The notes beneath the pieces were generated by a model. The model was not told the DNA's origin. It did not search any database and saw only the letters and a program-made list of their open reading frames with translations. From Plotosus lineatus (Eukaryota; Chordata; Actinopteri; Siluriformes; Plotosidae), in the NCBI GenBank assembly GCA_024760905.1, contig CM045746.1, positions 5,322,001-5,386,000 of the forward strand: a stretch of DNA of 64,000 nucleotides. The letters run 5' to 3'. The position numbers and the translations under genes were made by a program. Positions 1 to 12,149 of this stretch are shown here, one piece after another. The number at the start of each line of letters is the position of its first letter. The stretch's first letter is position 1.

Positions 1-1197
1 GATAAAGTTGATGAGCCATACGATTAAGTTATGGGAAAGAATAGTTGAAGCTAGACTAAGGGCAAAGGTCAGCATTTGTGAACAACAGTTTGGTTTCATG
101 CCAAGAAAGAGCACCACAGATGCAGTGTTTGCCTTGAGATTGTTAATAGAGAAGTACAGAGAAGGTCAGACGGAGCTGCATTGTGCCTTTGTGGATCTGG
201 AGAAAGCATATGACAGGGTGCCGAGAGAAGAACTGTGGTATTGCATGATGAAGTCTGGAGTGGCAGAGAAGTATGTTAGAGTGGTGCAGGACATGTATGA
301 GAGATGTAAGACAGTGGCGAGGTGTGCTGTCGGTGTGACAGAAGAGTTCAAGGTGGAGATGGGACTGCATCAAGGGTCAGCTCTCAGCCCCTTCTTGCTA
401 TGGTGATGGACAGGCTGCCAGACGAGGTTAGACAAGATTCCCCATGGACTATGATGTTTGCAGTTGACATTGTGATCTGTAGTGAGAGCAGAGAAAAAGT
501 GCAGGAAAATCTAGAGAGGTGGAGGTATGCCCTGGAAAAGAGGGGAATGAAGATTAGCCTCAGTAAGACAGAATACATGTGCATGAATGACAAGGACCCA
601 AGAGGAACGGTGATGTTACAGGGAGCAGAGATAAGGAAGGTGCAGGATTTTAAATACTTAAGCTCAACAATCCAGAGCAATGGAGAGTGTGGAAAAGAGG
701 TGAAGAAGCGTGTGCAGGCAGGTTGGAGAAAAGTGTCCGGTGTGATGTGTGATGGGAGGGTATTGGCAAGAATGAAAGGAAAAGTGTACAAGACTGTGTT
801 GAGGCCAACGATGTTGTATGGTTTAGAAACAGTGGCCCTGGGGAAAAGACAGGAGGCAGAGCTGGAGGTAGCAGAGATGGAGATGAAAATGTTGAGGTTC
901 TCTTTGGGAGTAACAAGGATGGATAGGATTAATGAGCACATCAGAGGTACAGCACATGTAAGATGTTTTGGACGTGTACAGAGGAGGGATAGTGAGTATA
1001 TTGGTAATAGGATGCTGAGGCTGGAACTACCAGGCAGAAGGCCTAGAGGAAGACCAAAGAGACGATTCATGGATGTGGTGAAGGAGGACATGAACGTCGT
1101 TGGTGTAAGAGAAGAAGATGCAAAGGATAGGGTGACATGGAGGCAGATGATTCGCTGTGACGACCCCTGAAGGGAAAAGCCGAAAGGAAAAGAAGAT
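1..1197 (+). mobile_element. RTE LINE copy 1, 3' part
   Basis: The window begins inside the reverse transcriptase of an RTE-clade (BovB-like) non-LTR retrotransposon. The protein blocks, such as NYRGIKL upstream and the RPRGRPKRRF tail, recur in six other copies here. The element ends with its family 3' tail, GACCCCTGAAGGGAAAAGCCGAAAGG, then an AAG-rich end at about 1197. A 21-bp minisatellite starts at once afterwards. The 5' end lies outside the window. Confidence 0.9.
8..1170 (+). pseudogene. RTE reverse transcriptase fragment, frameshifted
   Basis: Two overlapping frames (8-406 and 322-1170) together cover the RT fingers, palm and C-terminal domain. About four bases are missing near 400 compared with sister copies, which shifts the frame. 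The catalytic FADD box reads FAVD here (about 460-470), losing one Asp. A small deletion also removes residues near 940-960. It is not functional. Confidence 0.85.
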
Positions 1198-1995
1198 TTT
1201 TATGGGGTTTTTCGAGCATGTTTATGGGGATTTTAGGACATTGCTATAGTGATTTTCGGGCATGGTTATGAGGATTTTAGGGCATTGCTATGGGAACTTT
1301 AAGGCATGACTATGGGGATTTTATGGTATGTTTGTGGGAATTTACAAGGCTTTATGGCATGTTTACAGGGATTTTAGGGCATGGTTATGGGGATTTTCAG
1401 GCATGGTTATGGGGATTTTTGGGTATTGCTATGGGGACTTTAGGGCATGTTCATGAGTATTTTATGGCATGTTTACTGGGATTTTATGGCATTACCATGT
1501 TTTTATGGCATGGTTATGGGGATTTTAGGGCATGTTTATGGGGATTTTGAGGCAAGGTTATGGGGATTTTAGGATATTGCGATGGGGACTTTAGGGCATG
1601 TTTACTGGGATTTTATGGCATGTCTACTGGGTTTTAATGCCATTCCTATGATTTTATGGCATGGTAATGTGGATTTTAGGGAATGGTTATGGGGATTTGG
1701 GGGCATTGCTCTAGGGACTTTAGGGCAAGGTTATAGGGATTTTCAGGTATATTTATGGGGATTTTATTGCATGTTTACAGGGATTTTATTGCATGTTTAC
1801 AGGGATTTTAGGGCATGGTTATTGGGATTTTAGGGCATTGCTATCTGGATTTCATGGCATGTTTATGAGGATTTTAGGGCATGGTTATGGGGCTTTTATG
1901 GCATCGTTATGGGGATTTTAGAGCATGGTTATTGGAATTTTAGGGCACTGCTATGGGGATTTTAGGGCACTGCTATGGGGATGTTTGAGCATTGC
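1198..1995. repeat. 21-bp minisatellite, about 38 units
   Basis: Degenerate tandem array with unit near GGCATGGTTATGGGGATTTTA. Variants change GGTT to TTTA or GCTA and GATT to ACTT. The period is divisible by three, so long open frames (for example 1290-1550 and 1582-1833) arise by chance. It abuts the 3' end of LINE copy 1. Confidence 0.9.
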
Positions 1996-2230
1996 TGTAG
2001 GAATCTGTGTCCATTTAGCTACATTGAGTAGGTTGGTACTGATGTTGGTATGTTGAGCAGCTCTGGAGTTCAGTCCATGTTCCAGTTCATCCAAAATGCA
2101 TTCAGATTCTATTTTTGTTCTATTTTAACAAAATTCACAAATCATATCATGCTTCCGAAAAAGCTGCCCCCGACAGTCACTGAAACCCAATTTAATTAAT
2201 TCAATCCATTGCCAAGATCACTCAAATATT
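1996..2230. other. unannotated spacer
   Basis: Unique-looking AT-rich sequence between the minisatellite and LINE copy 2. I see no gene, RNA or repeat signature here. Confidence 0.5.
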
Positions 2231-4340
2231 TCTTCTATTCCTTTCGGCTGTTTCTTTCAGGGGTCACCACAGCAAATAATCTGCCTACATCTCACCCTGT
2301 CCTCTGCATCGTCTTCTCTTACACCAACGACCTTCATGTCCTCCTTTACCACATCCATAAATCTCTTCTTTGGTCTTCCTCTAGACCTTCTGCCTGGGAG
2401 TTCCAACCTCAGCATCCAACTACCAATATATTCACTATCCCTTCTTTGTACATGTCCAAATCATCTCAATCTAGCCTCTCTGAGTGTGTCTCCAAAACAT
2501 CTTACATGTGCTGTCCCTCTGATGTACTCATTCCTGATCATATCCATCCTCATTACTCCCAAAGAGAACCTCAACATTTTCATCTCTGCTACCTCCAGCT
2601 CTGCCTTCTGTCTTTTCCTCAGTATCACTGTTTCTAAACACCACACCCTGTGATTGGTGTTTACCCTCCTATCACACCACACTTTTCTCCAACCATTCCA
2701 ACCTGCCTGCACACGCTTCTTCACCTCTTTTCCACACTCTCCATTGCTCTGGACTGTTGAGCCTAAAGCCTAAGTATTGAAAATCCTCCACCTTCCTTAT
2801 CTCTGCACACTTTAACCTCTCTGTTCCTCTTGGGTCCTTCTCGTTCACACACATGTATTCTGTCATACTGAGGCTAACCTTCATTCGCATCTTTTCAGAG
2901 CATACCTCCACCTCTCTAGATTTTCCTCCACTTGTTCTCTGTTCTCAGGACAGATCACAATGTCATCTGCAAACATCATAGTCAATGGAGAACCTGATCT
3001 GTCAGCCTGTCCATCTCCATAGCAAACATGAAGGAGCTCAGCGCTGATCCTTGATGCAGTCCCAACTCCACCTTGAACTCTTCTGTCACGCTGACAACAC
3101 ACCGCACCACTGTCTTACATCTCTCATACATGTCCTGCACCACTCTAACATACTTCTCTGCCACTCCAGACTTCATGTAATAGAACAGTTCTTCTCTTAG
3201 CACCCTGTCATATGCTTTGTCCTTATCCACCAAGGTACAATGCAGCTCCGTCTGACCTTCTCTGTACTTCTATATTAACAATCTCAAAGCAAACACTGCA
3301 TCTGTGGTGCTCTTTCTTGGCATGAAACCAAACATGGTTCACAAATGCTGACCTCTGCCCTTAGTTTAGCTTCCACTATTCTTTCCCATAACGCCATCAT
3401 ATGGCTCATTAACTTTATCCCTCTGTAGTTGCCACAACTTTGCACGTCTCCCTTGTTCTTAAACATGGGCATCAGCACACTTCTCCTCCATTCCTCTGGC
3501 ATCCTCTCACTCTCTAAGACCTTGTTGAATGTTCTTGTCAGGAAATCTACTGCTACCTCTCCTAGACACTTCCATACCTCCATCGGTATGTCATCAGGAC
3601 CAACTGCCTTTCCATTCTTCATCCTCTTCAATGCCCTCTTCACTTCACCCTTACTAATCTTTGCTACTTCCTGGTCCTCAACAGTCACCTCTTCTACTCT
3701 TTTTTCTCTCTCATTTTCCTCATTCATCAGCTCTTCAAAGTACTCTTTCCATCTTCCCAGCACACTTCTGTCATCAGTCAATACATTTCCCTCTCTGTCC
3801 TTTATCAATCTAACTTGCTGCACATCCTTCCCATCTCTATCTCTTTGCTTTGCCAACCTGTATAGATCAGTTTATCCCTTCTTACTATCCAACCTATCAT
3901 ACAAGTCGTCATACGCGCTCTGTTTGGCTTTTGACACTGCTACCTTTGGCTTACGCTGTGTATCCCTGTACTCCTGTTTACTCTCTTCGGTTTTCTCAAT
4001 GTCCCACTTCTTCTTAGCTAACCTCTTCCTTTGTACACACTCTTGCACTTCCTCATTCCACCACCAAGTCTCCTTATCTACTTTCCTTCCAGAGGACACA
4101 CCAAGTACTCTCCTACCTGTCTCCCTGATCACATTATCTGTAGTTGTCCAGTCATCTGAAGCACTTCCTGACCACCCAAAGCCTGTTTCAACTCCTCCTT
4201 GAAGACAACACGACACTATTCCTTTTTTTCAGCTTCCGCCACTTTGTCTTCTGCTCTGCCTTTATCTTCTTCACCTTCCTCACCATCAGTATCATCTTGC
4301 ACACCACCATCCTGTGCTGTTTGGCAACACTCTCACTCTC
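2231..4340 (-). mobile_element. RTE LINE copy 2, 5'-truncated
   Basis: Reversed family 3' tail at 2231-2275, then RT reading leftward from about 4216. The RT is split over at least five frames (2461-2724, 2672-2911, 2881-3102, 2982-3233, 3284-3856), with the linker at 3872-4216. The FADD box is intact in MMFADDIVIC. Homology stops at about 4340, so the endonuclease half is missing (5' truncation, typical of target-primed reverse transcription). Confidence 0.9.
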
Positions 4341-4344
4341 ATTC

Positions 4345-4660
4345 TCACAAGCCCAATTAAATTAACAAAGCAAAGAATTAGAGGCATCAAATCAATGATT
4401 ATTGCTGTCAACAAAAGATCACAGCAATCCGACCACACCATCACTCAGACTGTAGGCAAACTTGTTGGGGACACTACTCTACTTTCCCTTAGTCTTTCAA
4501 ATAATCTGAATCTGAATTGTCAGGGTCAAGGGTTAAGATCAGCACAAGGTCACCAAATGAGTCTAGTAAAAAAAAAAAAAATTTAAATTCATTGGGTTGT
4601 ACTAGTATATGCTAAATCTACATGTAATTAACTTTAAATAGGGGTTATTCAAGATCTCCT
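4345..4660. other. unannotated spacer
   Basis: AT-rich, with an A-run at 4569-4581. Nothing recognisable. Confidence 0.5.
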
Positions 4661-4664
4661 CATC

Positions 4665-4985
4665 CATTCATTCATTACTCTATTCATGTTCCAAATTGTT
4701 TATCAAAATCAAAGGGACACTAAGCCTATCCCATCTGACTCTGGGTAAAGCAGGGTACACCCTGAACAGCTTGTCAATCCATCGCAGGACCATTCACAAC
4801 CAATCATATACTTTCATACCTTAGGGTGATTTGAAATAGCCAGTTTGCCTATTGTCTTTGGGAGGAAACTAGAGTACTTGGAGAAAACCCACAGAAGCAA
4901 GGGGAGGAACATACAGACTCTACATAGAAACACCCTTGCAGAGCTACAGAATGCTTATCAACAAGATGCATAACTTTGACTACGG
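4665..4985 (-). mobile_element. SINE family A copy, degenerate
   Basis: Reverse-strand relic of the tRNA-headed fish SINE found about a dozen times here (best copy 26784-27101). Shared blocks are CTCTGGGTAAAGCAGGGTACA, the CAGTTTGCC segment, GTCTTTGGGAGGAAAC and GAGAAAACCCACA. The tRNA-like head is almost lost. Confidence 0.65.
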
Positions 4986-5007
4986 GTTGATGCTGCAGCC
5001 ATCTGCA

Positions 5008-5530
5008 ATTGGGAGTCCATGGGAGTTAATTGGCCAAACTCTCACAGGAGAGATGGATGGTTGGCATATGCTCTCCTGTTACTCTCATTGATCACCAACC
5101 ACTCCCCGGGTGTCTGTGAGCTCATCCCTACAAAAGGGGCAGACATCGCTTTTCCTCAGAGTGTGTTAGGCTGCCTCCAAGTGCACATGCACAGCGATTC
5201 ATAAAAAGGCGTGTAACAGCATTGCTTGCCGTAAAGGGGGCATGTGTATGCCTATGCCCCTCCCTGTTTTTTGGTCAGATGTGATAAAGAGGCACCACTT
5301 GATAGATGGGAATTGGATATGACTAAAATAAAAGAGAAAAACAGAAAAAAAAAAAAAAAAACGGGATCCATGAGATCTAACTGGCCTAGTTCTCACGGAA
5401 GGGAGGGGATCACGGGCCTCTATGGGCTCATTCGTACAAGGGGGCGGATAGTGGTTTCTTTCCAAATGTGTTAGGTCACCCCCAAAAATGCATGTGCAGC
5501 AGTTTATAAAGAGGGAGGTGGCAGCAACAC
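5008..5530. repeat. pair of diverged copies of an unknown repeat
   Basis: Two direct copies (about 5008-5270 and 5368-5530) share GATCCATGAGA/GTCCATGGGAG starts, an AATTGGCC or ACTGGCC block, CTCACRGRAGRGA, GGGCTCATYC, ACAAAAGGGGCAGA-type and GTGTTAGG segments. They are separated by an A-run (5345-5361). I do not recognise the family; it may be a SINE. Confidence 0.5.
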
Positions 5531-5545
5531 ATGTCATAGAGGCAC

Positions 5546-5872
5546 CATACATTCCATCCATCCATCAGTTTAATCTATCCATCCATTTATTCATTTAACA
5601 ATCCATCATACCCATCTATTTATCTATCCATCCACCATCCAAACATTCCATCTATCCAACCTTCCCTCCATTCATCTATTCACTCACACATCCAACCATT
5701 TTTAATTTATTTATCTATCTATCCATCCATTCATCCATCCATCCATTATCTATCCATCTACCCGCCATCCACCACATTCATCCAGCTACTCATATCCATT
5801 TATCCATGCATCCATTCCTTCATCCAGCCAACAATCCATCCACTCATCCATCCATCATCAATTCCTTTTCTT
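5546..5872. repeat. degenerate ATCC/ATCT tetranucleotide array
   Basis: Dominated by CCATCCATCCATC, CTATCTATC and TTCATTC runs over about 325 bp. Simple-sequence DNA with no gene. Confidence 0.85.
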
Positions 5873-5884
5873 TACCATTTACAC

Positions 5885-6185
5885 ATATCTATTCGGGTTG
5901 TTAGGGAAACTGAAACCAATCCCAGCTTCAAGTGAGAGGGGGTGGGGTTAGTCCCTAAGCAGATAACAAGACACAAACATCCAGTCACACTCACATTCAC
6001 ACCTATGAGACATTTAGAGTAACAAGTTGACATAATATTTCTGTCTTTGGACTGTAGGAAGAAACTGGTGTACTGGAAGGAAACCCTTAGAAGCATTTGG
6101 GAAACAAGTAACCTCCACACAGAAATGCTTCTCTTGAGATTTGAGACTAGAACCTTCTTGCTTTTTGGTATGGGTACATATCACT
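5885..6185 (-). mobile_element. SINE family A relic
   Basis: The blocks CAGTCACACTCACATTCACACC, TTCTGTCTTTGGACTGTAGGAAGAAAC, TGGAAGGAAACCC and GACTAGAACCTTCTTGCTTTT match family A in reverse orientation, heavily mutated. Confidence 0.6.
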
Positions 6186-7335
6186 GATTAGCATCACACT
6201 GGGGCAATATAGTCAGGACTTCACTTTAAATGCATTTGTATATATAAATTATTTATAACAATTGTTATATTGGGCTGAAATGCCAAGGGCAATTTTTATA
6301 AATTATAATCATACTGCTGATGGTTTATCAAGTATCTCAGTCTTTCAATACACATCTATCCGTCTTCGTTCCATTGGTCTATCCTATTACTTTTACCGTT
6401 CCCACGGTACATGTAATCCCTGTTCTCCCACTATTTCACCCCTCCTCTATCTCCTTCTTCGATCTGCCCCATATATCATGAAGGACGGTTAAGGGACTCT
6501 AAGGGACTAATACCCCCCACCCCCACCCCACCCCAGACTGGAGTTACCCCTTTTCCTCTCTTTCTGTAACTCAATCCATAGGCTATTTTTAAATTGAGCA
6601 AGCCAACATTTATCCCTCCATTGCTGCCCCCCCTCTCTTTCCCCTTCACATACTCTCTTTCTTGAGAGAGAGATCTCTTTCACTCTCCTTCTCGTTCTGC
6701 CTCTCCATTTTCTCTCTCTCACTCTCTCGTTCTCTCCCCCCCCCATGTTCTCCCTCTCTTACGTTCTCTCCCTCCTGCTCCCTCTCTATTTCTTGATACA
6801 TCATTTTGTTTTATATTTTTACTCTGGTGATTGACAGCTAGTGATTGATGTCATTTAGACGTTTGTGTTTGAAGCAGATAAATTAACTGAAATAAACAGT
6901 GTGTATGTTTGTTATTCCCATGGTTAAGCAAGGTGCTAAGGTTTCGTCTCCTTTCTCATGCCACTACACGGTATCTGGACCTCTTACTCATGACAGTCTG
7001 AAAAAAGGTACATATACTAGATAATCTTTTTCATGTCACTGCTGATGGGTATTTACTGAATGTATCACCAGATTGTACTGATGTTACATGGTATTACGAA
7101 ATGTCAACAGTTAAAAAAAAAAAAATCAGCTCAGTAAAAAAAAAAAACAGTTCAAAAACAATTCTTTTGAAAATGTTTATCATGGCTTTAATTGTGACGT
7201 TTACTGACCCCCCCCCCTTTCTTTGGAGTGACTGTTAATTGTTACAGTAACTGAATGAAGGTATTTACAGTTAAGTCGTGTTTAAAAATTCAATTCATGT
7301 CACATGATACAATTACCTAATATATGTTTCTATAG
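6186..7335. other. no gene; CT-rich and homopolymer stretches
   Basis: Contains a C-rich run at 6512-6535, a TC-rich tract at 6640-6790, A-runs near 7113 and 7137, and a C-run at 7207-7216. No coding or RNA signature. Confidence 0.5.
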
Positions 7336-7337
7336 TA

Positions 7338-7675
7338 TTCGGCACAGTGGTGTAGTGGTTAGCACATTTGCCTCACAGCAAGACAGTCATGGGCTCAAGT
7401 CCCAGGCTCAGTGTCATCTGTGTGGATTTTGAGAAAACCCACACAAGCAGGGAGATATCATGCAGAGTACTCAAATTTCCACCCACAGTCCAAAGACATG
7501 CACATTAGGATAATTTGCTGTTTCATACTGCCCCTGGGTGTTGATGTGGGTGTGTACTGGCTCTATGATGCATTGACAAGCTGCTTAGTGTTAACCCTGC
7601 CTTTGCCCATAGTTGGCTGAAATAGGCTCCCATTTCCCTGCAACCCTAGTAGGATTAAACAGTTTAGAAAATAAA
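7338..7675 (+). mobile_element. SINE family A copy, near full length
   Basis: The tRNA-like head has an A-box-like GTGGTGTAGTGGTTAGCAC and a mutated B box (GGCTCAAGTCCC). Then come TGTGTGGATTTTGAG, AAAGACATGCACATTAGG, and the tail GACCC/ACCCTAGTAGGATTAAACAG. The head-to-tail order defines this SINE family on the + strand. Part of the central region is inverted or scrambled (AGAAAACCCACACAAGCAGG in opposite sense). Confidence 0.75.
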
Positions 7676-8666
7676 TGAATTTACTTTTACACACCATACA
7701 TTGTGGACCCCCCCACACACACACTTTTAAGTGAGTACTGCCGGGTTAGTTTAGACACCACCCGTTCTGTGATGCATGGAGGGAAATTTTACCCACCTGA
7801 AGAAATCTTATATATGTGATAAGGTGACATAGCCAAGTTTACCTCCTTTCTCTCCAGGGTGATGAACTCTGAGGTGTCAGCCAACCCTAAAAAATCTCGC
7901 TCTCTCAATGTCTCGCTCGCTCCCATTAAATCAGTCCCAGATGTTCCAAAGTACTCCCAACTAAGTTCATCAACCTTGTGACTGGGTGATCGGGTGTACC
8001 ATCAATACGTCAGTGTATAGTGATATTTGTTTGTGCATATAAAGTAACACAGCACTGAAATCTAAGCATTTTAAACCTTGATAGCACAATATCCAATATT
8101 CAAAATTCACGTGAGATGATGTCAGAGTTCAATAGAAAGATATGTAAGCAATAAGGCTGCTCATAGGCCAATTTAATATTTACAAATTTATCTGAGCTTT
8201 AAAGTGAAGGACAACACATACACAGCATTACTCTAAAGATCTAGTCAACAAACATACACACTGATGCAGTCAGTTATACACTTTTCAAACTCGAATTTGA
8301 TGGAGTAGTCAAGGTCTGACTGCAGCTCAAGAAAGATCATGCCATGCAAAAATGCAAAAGAGTGAAAATGTGTGAAACTACAGTAAAGATCATACAGCAA
8401 GCCATCAGGTAAAGTGTGAGAGGATGAAGAAGCCCTGTAACAGAGACTGGTTAATGTGTAAGAAGATGAAGGAGATAGAATGAGTGAGAGAGTTAGAGAA
8501 GTTGGGACAAACCAGGGTCTGTTGGTATCTCAGAGCCTTCCTTTGCGATGCATCTGCAGCCATTGACACACTGTCACTGACCCAAAAATAAACTGTGCGT
8601 CTGTCTCAGCATTCCTACCCTGGAGTGGTGCCGTCTGAGGGAATGTGAGTGCACTTTTGCCCACAC

Positions 8667-8670
<4 letters not shown>
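7676..8670. other. unannotated spacer
   Basis: AT-rich, no recognised repeat or gene; short C and CA runs near 7710-7725. Confidence 0.5.

Positions 8671-8721
<51 letters not shown>
8671..8721. repeat. CA microsatellite
   Basis: Uninterrupted CA dinucleotides, about 25 copies. Confidence 0.98.
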
Positions 8722-8726
<5 letters not shown>

Positions 8727-9011
8727 CGTGCATACTCATCAATCTCTCAAAAACACACATTAAATGGGTTAAAAAGCAAGCATGAAAGAAAAACAGAAGA
8801 AAAACACACTTTCAGTTCCTGCTTTGGTTTACCACTGGTCTGTAGAATGGGCTTTAAGAATGTACAAACATTCTGATTCCTAACGAATTTATAGTGACAC
8901 TGGATTCTGAATTGTTTATAAGAAGTAGCCTTGATACAAATCATCCAATTGTACAGCTACTGTCGAAAAGATGTGATAAGAATTAATAAATATATATATA
9001 TATATATTCTT

Positions 9012-9240
9012 AATCCTACTAGGGTTACAGGAAGACCGACCTCAGTTGACACTAGATGAAGGCAGGGTACAACCTAAACAGTCACAGTCCATCACAGGAA
9101 ACATACACAATTTGGAATGTGCATGTCTTTGGACTGTGAGAGGAAACCGGTGTATCCAGAGGAAACCCATGCAAGCATGGGGAAAACACACAAACATGCT
9201 GTGAGGCAGATGTGCCAAGCACCATGCCACGGTGTCGAAA
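9012..9240 (-). mobile_element. SINE family A copy
   Basis: Starts with the reversed tail AATCCTACTAGGGTTACAGG, then GGCAGGGTACAACC, CATGTCTTTGGACTGTGAGAGG, and the reversed tRNA-like head (GCTGTGAGGCAGATGTGCCAAGCACCATGCCACGG). The middle is shortened. A TA run (8991-9007) lies at its tail side. Confidence 0.75.
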
Positions 9241-9794
9241 GTGTGAGGTGAAGGTTTTACAAGACTAATGCTATTTATGAAAAAAAAAAGAAAAAAAAAA
9301 AGCTGGCTTTGATTTTTCTTCATTTTAAAATGCACAAGCCTTTTAGTGTCTCATAAGCCCATAACTAGACATCATTTTACACCACAACAGAAGAGTTAAG
9401 TTGCCTCCATATGGTCACCATCACACTGGTGAGAACATTACAACTCCTTCATTCAAGCATTGTTCTTTCATTCAGGTAAACTGCATTGTTGTTTGCTAGT
9501 AAACAGAAGAAGCGCAAACACTTTCCTGGAAGCATGAATGTTCACATGTTGAATATACTGCAGGCTGCCCAGCCCCGTCATCACCTCCAGAAAATTCATG
9601 AATGTAACTTCAGCACCACGGCCAGCAACGACACACAACCCAAAACAATAACAAATACACATGTCGATGGTTTGGAGTAGAGTTCATGACTGGGAGGTGA
9701 TCAACTCATTGTCTATTCCTCTGCTTTCAGCATGACTCTGGTTTTCAATCTCTCTCCCTTTAACAGTTTTCCGTGACACTGACTATCCTCCAAA
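9241..9794. other. unannotated spacer
   Basis: Nothing recognisable apart from an A-run at 9282-9300. Confidence 0.45.
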
Positions 9795-10050
9795 CTGGTG
9801 TGTGGTTAGGACGTCTGGCTCAAGCAAGAAAGTCCTGGCTTCGAGTCTCAGGCACAGCATGAGTGGTTCTGTGTGGAATTTTCATGTCTCTTCATGCTAG
9901 CATGGGTTTGCTCTGGGTAGTTTAGTTTATTTTCCACAGTCCGAAAAAATGCACATTAGGCTAGCTGATAAGAGCGTACTCTGCCTTTTGCTCAGAGTCA
10001 GTTGAAATGGGCTGCAGCCTCCCCAAAGCCATATAAAATTAATGAATATA
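9795..10050 (+). mobile_element. SINE family A copy, degenerate
   Basis: Head relic GTGTGGTTAGGACGTCTGGCTCAAGCAAGAAAG, B-box-like GGCTTCGAGTCTC, then TTCTGTGTGGAATTTTCATG, GTCCGAAAAAATGCACATTAGGCTAG and the tail GTCAGTTGAAATGGGCTGCAGCC. Confidence 0.7.
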
Positions 10051-10615
10051 TGAATGAATTAATGCTTACAGTACATCCTAACAGTGAACCTGTAATTACC
10101 TCACGTACATGCTACAACACGACCTGCAGGAGAACACTGCTATTAGTCACATTCTGCAATTCCTCCCTGGACCGGAGATTGATGGTGGATAGAACTAGAT
10201 GAAGAATTGATCCATCACGGTTGATGTTGGGAGTGGGAGGATAAATGTTGGTAAGGGTCGGTATGACGGCAGACTTCTCTAAAACTATCATACATGATAC
10301 CAACACATTTGTAGCACTATTGTATGGTAAGAACTATGCGTTGTATTTAGAAAATTATTTGGAGTCACCCACTGACTTATTTACGAAATTGCTTAATGCT
10401 ATCATGATCACACAGAGGTTGGAACCTATCTCAGACAACACTGAGATCAGTAACAGCTTGCCATTCCAGGACCTGCAATGGACCAGTGAGCTGTTAAGTT
10501 TCTCAGCTCGCCAGTCCATCACAGGGCCTGGACTAGAAAACTGTTAATGATTAATCCTACCTTCACCCACAATTTTAAAAGGATCAATCAAATCGGCAAA
10601 CACAACCTCAAACAA
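10051..10615. other. unannotated spacer
   Basis: No gene or repeat recognised before the minisatellite. The open frame 10245-10547 has no recognisable domain. Confidence 0.45.
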
Positions 10616-12149
10616 ACACCATACACTCACACGCCTGGATACAAACCCCTGATAAGCACATAACCAAATGCTACCACACTCCCTGAAACCCCAGAGCATC
10701 ACACACCCTGACACACATTCCATACCATCACACACACTGACACAAACCTCATACCATCACACACCCAGATACAACCCAAATACGATCACACTCCCTGATA
10801 CATGCCCCATACAATCATACAGCTTGATACAAAAACCATACCAGCACAACTCTTATACAAACCCCAGAGCATCACACACCCAGACACAAAGCCCAGACTA
10901 TCACACACCTTCATACAAACATAATACACAACCTGATACAATCCCCATACTGTCAGACAACCAGACGCAAACTACGTACCATCATATACCCTGATACAAA
11001 CTCCATACCATAACACACCCCCCAATACAAACCTCATACAACCACACATCCTGAGACAAACCCTGTACCATCACACACCCTGATACAAACCTCATACCAT
11101 CACACAACCTGATACAAACCCTATACCATCACACACCCTGATACAAATCCCATACCATCATGCATCCTGAAATGAACCCCATGACCATTACAAACCCCGA
11201 TACAAACCTCATACCATCACACCCCTGACTCAAACCCTGTGCCATCACACACCTTTAAACAAACACAATGTTATCACCCAACCTGACACAAGCCACATAC
11301 CATTGCACACCCTGACACAAGCCCCCCACTAACACACACCCTGATACCATCAGAGAACATGATACAAACCCCCATAACATCTCAGTCCCTGATACAAACC
11401 CCATACCATTACACACGCTGACACAAACCCATAAGCCCATAAAACCTCCTGATACAAACCCCATACATCACACACCCTGATACAAACCCCATACTATAAA
11501 ACTTCCTGATCGAAACCTCATACCATCACACATCCTGAGACAAACACCAGACCATCACACACCCTGATACAAATCCCATACATACATAGATACATTGAGA
11601 TTTTAGGGAAGAATCCCCACGGTGACTCTCCTTTCACCCAGCAGGCCAACCTGATACAAACCCTATACCATCACGCACACTGATACAAATCCCATACCAT
11701 CACACACCTTGATACAAACACAATACTATCACACACTGATACAAAACCCATACCACCATGCAACTTGATACAAACCCCATACCATCACACACACCTTGAT
11801 ACAAACTCTGTACCAGCACACACCATGACACACCCATACCAGCACACACCATGACACACCCATACCATCACACACCATGACGCAAACCCCATACCATCAC
11901 ACTCCCTGATGCAAACGCAATATCTTCACACACCATGACACAAATTCCATACCTCACACCCTGATACAAACGCTACATCATCACACACCACGAGACAAAC
12001 CCCATACCATTAAACAGGCTGCAACACACCCCATACTATCACACACCCTGGTAAAAAACCCATACCTCACATCCTGATACAAATCCTATACTATAACAAA
12101 AACTGATACAAATTCCATACCATCAGACAACCTGAGACAAACCCCATAC
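10616..12149. repeat. 29-bp minisatellite, left part
   Basis: About 50 degenerate units of roughly ACACCCTGATACAAAC + CCCATACCATCAC (29 bp). Units vary by small substitutions and 1-3 bp indels, and a non-repeat piece sits at about 11583-11650. The array resumes at 13661 after the solo LTR. Repeat units abut directly with no unique spacers. Confidence 0.9.

Noticed and set aside
1290..1833. repeat protein with Gly/Trp/Phe heptads
   Set aside because: The frame is open only because the minisatellite unit is 21 bp; there is no promoter, splice context or conservation to support coding.
10616..12149. CRISPR-like array with 29-bp periodicity
   Set aside because: Units abut directly with no unique spacers, are degenerate, and lie in a vertebrate genome; it is a minisatellite.
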